Below are positions 57,300-64,000 of a DNA stretch of 64,000 nt, piece after piece. This stretch comes from Rhynchosporium graminicola (lineage: Eukaryota; Ascomycota; Leotiomycetes; Helotiales; Ploettnerulaceae): positions 652,909 through 716,908 of the forward strand of contig FJUW01000023.1 in NCBI GenBank assembly GCA_900074885.1, in the 5' to 3' direction. The position numbers and the translations under genes are program-made. The notes under the pieces are model-generated. The model was given only the letters and a program-made list of their open reading frames with translations. It did no database searches and was not told the DNA's origin. Position 1 is the first letter of the stretch. Each line of letters starts with the position of its first letter.

Positions 57300-59135
57300 G
57301 CCAGAGCTCGTAACACAATAGCTACAGTCTTGCCATATCAGCCTCGCCAGCAGAGACCAGAGGCCGCACTTGTTTCCCAGCTGCCAAGAGATCAACATCG
57401 TGAGATCCTACACGAGTTGTTGAAGGATTTTTCCACAACAAACATGGCTATGCTCTAAGTCACGACCAATTGCGTGCTCAACATTTCGGAAGCCTCCTCG
57501 AGATACGGCTGATGTCTTGAGACAGGATAATTTCTGACAGAATGGTCACTTAAATGTTGCGCTACGGCTGCAGCTTCTGTAAGAGCTGGAAGCATTCTTG
57601 AGCGACCTGCAGCCTAGAGGAGCACCAGCTCCACGACTCGTGCTGCTTCAACGAACGAAATATTGCGAAGAGAAGCTTCGCCCATAAAAGGGGCCTTTGT
57701 GCCTCATATATTAGACTTACAGCAAACTTAAGTTTTAGAAGCTGGCTACAGGCTGGCACTGCAGCAACTGTCCCAGCCTTGCAGACAGTTGACCATGCAG
57801 GATTTTCCCGGCAGATGGAGGATTGTGGGGTACATTAAACGCTGCATCGTGTTGGCAGAGCGAAATTGACCAAACTCGCAGGAAGTCGTCTAAAAGCGCT
57901 TTCAAGACTGAAGAAATGAACGAATACCACGAGGAGTACCCCAGGACCCAGCTTCGTGTCGAAGATAGCCTTGACTAAGATTATCGTATCCGACATCATT
58001 CTCACAAAGCCCATTCTGTTCCGACAAATGGCAATCGAAGATACCCCACCACCTTTAAATTTAAGCATATGCGCGATGCGGCCTCGCAGCTTGAACTCTA
58101 TTTTAAAATAGAAATGTCAAGCTTCTGTCAAGATCCCATAGGTAAGAAGTGCGTCCTCAGCCTTAGAGCCGACAGTCGGGTTGTCTGCCGTACGAGTAAG
58201 ATTATCTTTGAACGCCACCAACAAACATGATCAGTACTGCTGACTGGTTGGATTCTGGTGTGAAGGGTAAGATCAATAGCATCGTGAGGGTCGGGTTGAG
58301 ATTGGGAGGCTGAGGCGTGAATCCGGGGCTTAGGAACCCTCCAGCGAGGCCAAACAACCCAAGCGAAAGATAATGCTGAATCATTGCTGATCCAGTGCGC
58401 AGGCGGGGACAAATTCAAGCGCGGCAAAGGCTGAAAATCTGAGCCCACAAAGTGAGGATTCCTTCTCGCGTTCGTCAAAATGAGTCATAGAATTGAGTCG
58501 ATGGAGAAATCTACGTTGCTGGCAGGACTGGTGGCTTGCAGCTGGTGTTTATTTTGGGGTTTGGCGTGTGTGAGTGCTGAGAGCGAGGCTCTTCGGGCTT
58601 TCGCTCAATTGTGGCGATAGAGCCTAGAATTCGCGACATGCAGAAGACTTAATAAACCATCGCACAGATATTGGAAGATGTACTTCATTCAATTTGGGAG
58701 AGCGAGAGGTAATACTCTGCGACCGGAATTCCACTTAAATTGCACTCCGATGCCTTCCGGATAAAGCCCGTCCTCCATTCCTTGAGCCCCCAAGCCATGC
58801 GCAAATTATCTTTGGAAACTTGGAGCGTGAGGCTTAGTCAAGGATTATGTTATTGGCATTTGCGAGGGCAGCAATTTACAGAGCGGCACTGGAAGCCCTG
58901 AGCCTAAGCAGCGGAATTAGTTTCCAGTATGGATATTGACCCAACAGACTGATGTATTGAAAGGAGGCTTAAAATCAGAAGAAGAGCCCTATTCAGTCTT
59001 CGCCGAAGTTGGGAACTTCCTGCGCGACCTGACATACCTCCGTGAACATAATGAGGGCCTAATGAAGCACTTGCTACAGTATATGCGATGCTCGATTCTG
59101 AATGAGGTTGTTCGTCATGTCAAGAGCGAACAAAG
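57300..59135. other. Intergenic
   Basis: About 1.8 kb; short ORFs only. I see no recognisable gene, repeat or RNA. Confidence 0.4.
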
Positions 59136-59783
59136 TCATTGATTATCGGGCAAGTTATTGGGATGTACCACGGATCCATGGCCTCGCTCTCCTGGCCTTC
59201 CAGGTCGTAGAATTGGTCCGTGAAGTGGAGCGGATGATGGCACTATTTCAATGTCTTCCTTCCCTTGATCTATCTTTGCTCCAGTCGCTCCATCACGGTT
59301 TGCCCTCCAAATTCCGCCTTCTTCACCACCAAACTCTTCTTTCTTCCATACCTCGACTTTCTCCTTGCACTCCTCTAAGGCTTCCTCGCCCGCTCTCCAA
59401 GCAGCTTGACGATGAGGCGAGGAGACAGCAATCAGAATGCTCTCTTCTCCAATTGGAACAACGCCGAGTCGGTGTATCATAGCGATTGACGTTAAACAAT
59501 GCTTGTCTTTGATTTCCTTGCAAATTTTGAGCATACTCTGAAGGGCACGTGGCTCGTATGAGGTATACTGAAGCTCCTTCACAGGTTTCCCGTCAAAATT
59601 GTCTCGGGTAGTGCCTATCACAAATTTCAGATGCGAGCTCTATAGACAGACATGAAACATACCAGCAAAGAGAACTATGGCCCCAGCTTTCGGGCTTCGG
59701 ACACGGTCCATTGTAGCCCTTATATCGAGATGATCGTCAGTAAGAGCAACGTAACATCCCGAGTCTTCGAGTTCTTTAGCCAT
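59136..59783 (-). CDS. cnxH: Molybdopterin synthase catalytic (large) subunit, MOCS2B/MoaE
   Basis: Inserts dithiolene sulfur into precursor Z (cPMP) to form molybdopterin, together with the small MoaD-like subunit (cnxG in Aspergillus). Exons 59663..59783 and 59136..59614 give 199 residues; the intron is 48 bp. The N-terminus MAKELEDSGCYVALTDDHLD is followed by AGAIVLFAGTTRDNF, the conserved MoaE dimer and active-site segment. YTSYEPRALQSMLKICKEI, IAMIHRLGVVPIGEESILIA and SSPHRQAAWRAGEEALEECK follow. VEVWKKEEF contains the active-site lysine region. The last 45 residues are a non-conserved extension. The gene is divergent from the RNA-binding protein gene, with 200 bp between the two ATGs, so they may share a promoter. 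Confidence 0.92.
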
Positions 59784-59983
59784 TGCGATAGATGTGTGCA
59801 TGTGATCTTAGTTAAGCAGAAATTTGGTGATAGAGGATGATGAAACATTTCACTCATGACCATGAGATTGGTCACGTGGGATAGGAGCGGCCGCATGGGG
59901 TTGCTTCATCGGAAGCACGTCGCATTTCAGAAAATCCAGTTACAACGCTACAACACCTAGCCACTTTCAAGATATACAGCAAA

Positions 59984-62498
59984 ATGGATCGCAATCGCCC
60001 AATGCGTTACCAGTCAAACGAAGACGCTGCCATGTACGACGATCAGCCTTATGCGGACGACTTCCGTGGCTCATCTTCCCAAGACTATCATACGTGGAAG
60101 GGTAATCGAGTTATATGTAGAGCCTCATACGGACTTTTGCTGATACCCGATGTCTTAAGATGATTCAAGAACGCCTCCGCGAGCATCTGCCCCAGGAAGA
60201 ACTTACATCACTGCGAACAATGAGCGCCGTCATAAGGAGGACCGATATGAGAGCTATGATAGAGGATACGATAGGTCAAGGTCACCACGACGGGATGCTA
60301 GAGCGCACTACACAGATAGAGACCGTGAAGGATACCAGTCGCCTCGTCGAGATCGGAGTCGCAGTCGCTCACCTTACTTTGGCGGGCCTCCAAATCGAAA
60401 TGTTATACTCGAGGGCCTTCCCTTCGAATGGACTCAGGAAGACGTTGGCCGCCCCATCCCCCTACCTTTCGCGGACCCTAAACTTTTACTCCACCCTCAT
60501 CTGAACAAAACTTGAATTCTGGCTAAGCATAAGAAATGGCCGTATGGCCTTTTTCTTGAATTTACAGATCTTGAAAGAATTACAACATATCGCACAACAT
60601 ATACATCTCGAGGGCTTGGAGGAAGTCAGACTGATCAAGGATAAAAGAACTGGTGCGTATATGTGTTGCGTTCTGGCAATCTTCGAAGACTGACGCTCTG
60701 CAGGTCAGTCAAAAGGGTTCGCCTTTGCTCAGTTCGAGCGCATATCAGAGGCAAGGTCTTTTCTCGAACGATACTACCCAATTGTTCCGCTCTACGGCAC
60801 GTACGATCCGAACCAGTCCATTTCTAAGGAGCCAACGCACGTTCGTATAGCCTTTGGCCGAGAACGAGACGACCGTGAGAGAATTGGGAAGGGTGACGAT
60901 GATTGGAAGTGCGATATTGTGAGGTGGGAACTTCGATTATCTATCTAAAGCTAACACCAAGCAGTGCTTCGTAGACAATTTCTCCCATCGAACACTGTGT
61001 TTTCGCTGCAATGCCCCAAGAACCCGTTAGTCCCCTTTCTTCTTGAGGCAATTGCTAAATTATTCTAGGCGCAACTGCAAATGGCCTTGTTGTCGCTCAG
61101 GGAAACATGTCCGCATTTTCCGGCTTTGCGACCACTGGCGATAGCGACGTGTCTCCTGATGGCGTACCATCTCAATTTCTTCTCTTGCGAGGCCTAGAGC
61201 CAGGAGTAAATGAAGAAATGCTCGCTAAGGGTGTGGCCAAGCTGCACAAAGTCAAGGCAAGCACACCCCCAAGTAACGGACAAGGATTCAAGAAAAGACA
61301 AATCTCGTCGACCACCAACGATGCCAGCCTAGGCGCCAAAGAAGGATCTCTACAACGTGTCCTCCTGGTTCGTGACAGGAAGTCTGGCGACAGCTGGAGA
61401 TATGGCTTTGCGGAATTCAGCACAGTGGATGATGCACAAGCTGCTATGGTTAAATACAATTCGTCGGAAAAGTTCACCATTTCCTCCAAATCTGTCACGA
61501 TATCGTACATCCATGCTGGCGTTTTCGTGCCTATTTTACATCAAGTTGGCGATGAATACGCGAAATTTACCTTCAGTCCTTTGTCAAACGCGGCTGTCAA
61601 ATTGATGTACTGGGATGAAGCAGCGTACGCCAGCGAACTGGTCACCGCTATCCCCCCTCAGAATCCCGCAGGGAAAAGTAAGGAATCAAAGCACACCAAA
61701 TTAGCCTTGGCCGCGGCAAAAGAGGGCCTGATTAATTCCGGGACTGATGGAGAGCCAAGGTTAAAGAAGAGAAAAATGGAGAAGGAAACTAAAGTTGTGG
61801 CATTACATCTTCAATTTTGGACAAACAGGCATGCAGAGATTCACGGTCTGCCCCAAAAAGAAGCCAGTAACGATACCGCAACCTTGCCATCGAGCATCTC
61901 AGAAAAGACCCCCAAGACCGACGATCCGCCAAGCCAAACCTTTGCAGATCTGAAGCGGAAATGCTGCCTTCTATGTTCGCGCCAATTCAAGACAGAAGCC
62001 GAAGTAAACAAGCATGTACGGATGAGTCAACTGCACCGAGATAATCTGAAGAATGACGTCCTTGTTTCGAAAGCTGCGGCGAAGCTCAAAAAGCCAGGGG
62101 ATGCAACTTCTGATGACACTTACCGAGACAGAGCTAGGGAGCGTCGACAAGCTTTCAATCAGCCAAAACAACCCGCTGCGCAGCACGGTCGTAGCAAAGA
62201 CTTTACTCAAACTTCTGTCAATAAGCAGGAAATTGAAGATCCGCCTGCCCAATCAAAAGGTGCGACACTTCTGGGAAAGATGGGCTGGAATGCGGGAGAG
62301 GGTTTGGGAGCTCTGGGTACAGGAAGAACGGATGCAATTGTTCCGGAATTGTATTCTCAAGGTGTGGGACTGGGTGCGCAGGGGGGAAAGATCGGGGATG
62401 CTGCCGAGGAGGCGCATCGCCAAACAAAAGGGACATACGCTGATTTCCTAAATAAGACGAAAGACAAGGCAAAGGAACGGTATGAGAGTCTCAGTTAG
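59984..62498 (+). CDS. RBM5/RBM10-like splicing regulator (RRM, RanBP2 zinc finger, C2H2, G-patch)
   Basis: Spliceosome-associated RNA-binding protein. Exons 59984..60101, 60160..60443, 60568..60652, 60704..60918, 60965..61025 and 61069..62498 give 730 residues. The N-terminus is Arg/Ser/Asp-rich (SRSPRRD, DRSRSRSP). RRM1 starts NRNVILEGLPFEWTQED and has KGFAFAQFERISEARSFL. A RanBP2-type zinc finger follows (DWKCDIVCFVDNFSHRTLC, then FRCNAPR). A second RRM begins FLLLRGLEPGVNEEML and contains WRYGFAEFSTVDDAQAAM. A C2H2 finger (CCLLCSRQFKTEAEVNKHV) precedes a G-patch (LLGKMGWNAGEGLGALGTGR), which activates DEAH-box helicases in this family. Intron 2 uses a GTTGGC donor. The order of domains is diagnostic; no OCRE repeat was seen. 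Confidence 0.9.
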
Positions 62499-62922
62499 CA
62501 GTTCGAATCATGATTGGTATTGGGGAACGCCACCAACAACTGTGCGTTAACTGCAATTATGACCCATCACTCAATTGGACAAATCGGTTTTCAATCAATG
62601 TTGGCTCGGTTGTCCTGGCCTGCCGGGTATCCATTCCCCATCTTCGTGCAGTTCTGGATCATGCAGCTGTCCTCCCAGCTGCTCCTAAATGGCCATACAG
62701 CGTCTCTCTCATCTGGTATCTGTCACTTATCCTGCTTTTGCGCGGCTTCCAGCCTCTTGGTAGGTCACTTCTGTTTCTGCTTGATGCACTCCGCTGTGAG
62801 TGGTTGTAAGCTAGACGGTGGCCCATGTCCGTTTGTTGATGCCCCCCACGCGAACATTTGATACTCACTTCAATTCTTTTCTCCTATCTCCAGAAATCGT
62901 GCACCTCCCCTAGCAGGACAAA
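62499..62922. other. Short intergenic spacer
   Basis: Promoter and leader of the last gene; the ORFs here have no protein character. Confidence 0.4.
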
Positions 62923-64000
62923 ATGCCTCATCCGAAGAGAAGTACACTGCAGCCTCGTATGCCTGAGCTGTATTCAACTCTCGGATACAGCAAAATCCTG
63001 TCGCCTGAACGTCACAAGTTATTGTATGCTGATATTCACGCGTTTTTCACCGCCTATGAAAGGAATGTCAGTGCCTTTGGTAGTAGAGACTTACTCTCGG
63101 ACGAGATTAAGCTCTGTGCAAGCGAATTTCTGGTCGAGGAGTCCCGAGGAGAGCTATACTGGGGCAAAAGTCCACCTGCTGGCAACTACAACGGTCCAAC
63201 TTGGCCAGCAGAGGAGCCCTTGTAAGCCACACATTATATTGTTGAGAGTTGTTTTGGATGACAGCTGAAATGATATCTCGCAGGATTTCTGAAACAGTAG
63301 CACATATACTCCGTCGTAAAGCAAAAAGCACTAGCGTAGGGAGGTCCATTGCTCGGTCGAGAGCAAGACGAGCCGATATGGCTTCCGATACGGAGAGTCC
63401 CGCGAAGTCTTGCAAAAAGAGACAAAGAGTGAGCGGCCCTACGCAAGAAGGGGAGCATATTGCTAATTTGAACAGGACGAGGGCTCTACCGACACAAGTT
63501 CTAAGCTATGCTACGAATTTGGAGAGGATTCCGAATCGCAATTCTATCTCCAATACATAAGAAGTTTGAGCCCCAAGGTTGGTGCAGGAAAGGTGACAGG
63601 CTTCAATAAGAGTTGGCTGAAAACAGTAAGTCGTTCCCATGGGAATGGTTTCCGACGAGCTTACGATATCAGACAAACATCATATGGCCCGACCTGGCAG
63701 ATGGCAAACTGCAGACTTTTATGCACAACCGCAAATACTATGTTTTCCATCACGGTCCCGGGTCAGAGCTTGTCAACATCCTCAAGAAAGGTTCAGATAT
63801 CGAGATTTTGGAGAATGGCTTACTTTATGATGAATTCAAGAAGCGCATTCGCGATCGGATCAAATTCCTTGCGCACAGACTTGCCACGGACGTACCATAT
63901 CCTGTTCTGGAGCTCAAAAATTCTGGAAATGTACAGATGACGAGGCGCTTTGCTCTTATGTGGGGAAGAAAAGAAGAATGGTGGAATTCTATCGACCTGT
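62923..64000 (+). CDS. Orphan nuclear-type protein (3' partial)
   Basis: Four exons are visible: 62923..63221, 63284..63428, 63476..63625 and 63673 to the window end, without a stop. The protein starts MPHPKRSTLQPRMPELYSTL and continues SPERHKLLYADIHAFFTAYE. A basic segment (RRKAKSTSVGRSIARSRARR, then CKKRQR) looks like a nuclear-localisation signal. The last exon is strongly protein-like: IIWPDLADGKLQTFMHNR, FHHGPGSELVNILKKGSDIE and LYDEFKKRIRDRIKFLAHRL. Splice sites are good (GTAAG or GTGAGC donors, CAG acceptors) and frame is kept across all joins. I do not recognise the family. Confidence 0.65.

Overview
The window comes from a filamentous ascomycete nuclear genome (Pezizomycotina; a leotiomycete is my best guess, not proven). 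Genes have several short introns (mostly 43-140 bp, GT-AG, CTAAC/CTGAC-type branch points). The conserved genes have clear fungal or eukaryotic orthologues, and HET-domain, laccase and rhodopsin-domain families are present.

Layout: 0-8 kb holds the TORC1 subunit raptor (kog1, 5' end cut by the window) and a cytoplasmic-type aspartyl-tRNA synthetase. 9-14 kb holds an orphan protein with an 18-residue repeat and a nine-exon MFS transporter. 14-18.5 kb holds a tRNA-Ile(AAU) and a long decayed gene on the minus strand. 18.8-22.6 kb holds the SLMAP/HAM-4/PRO45-type STRIPAK protein and mgr2 (TIM23 complex), which is split into five tiny exons. 26-32 kb holds a secreted laccase, a membrane-anchored NodB-type deacetylase and the sirtuin hst2. 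34-39 kb holds an orphan membrane protein and the mitoribosome factor Rsm22. 39.8-44 kb is a cluster of dead allorecognition-type genes (two HET relics and a NACHT-ankyrin-ZZ relic), followed by an intact Cys-rich protein with a duplicated metal-binding-like module. 46-52.7 kb holds a dead secreted PEBP, an inositol monophosphatase, a frameshifted rhodopsin-domain membrane protein and a peroxisomal (SKL-ending) acyl-CoA dehydrogenase. A poly-C/N gap inside an inverted repeat follows. 54-57 kb is a secreted Cys-rich protein of about 20 DUF4215-like repeats whose exons are exact multiples of the repeat. 59-64 kb holds molybdopterin synthase large subunit, an RBM5/10-like splicing factor and a partial orphan gene.

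The intact genes serve core cell functions (TORC1, translation, mitochondrial import and translation, splicing, Moco synthesis, STRIPAK) or lifestyle functions (laccase, deacetylase, secreted Cys-rich protein). The spaces between them contain an unusual amount of recognisable but broken coding sequence. Because the long conserved genes read without a single frameshift, I take most breaks as real decay rather than poor sequence quality. The most distinctive locus is the DUF4215-repeat gene with its exon-unit expansion.
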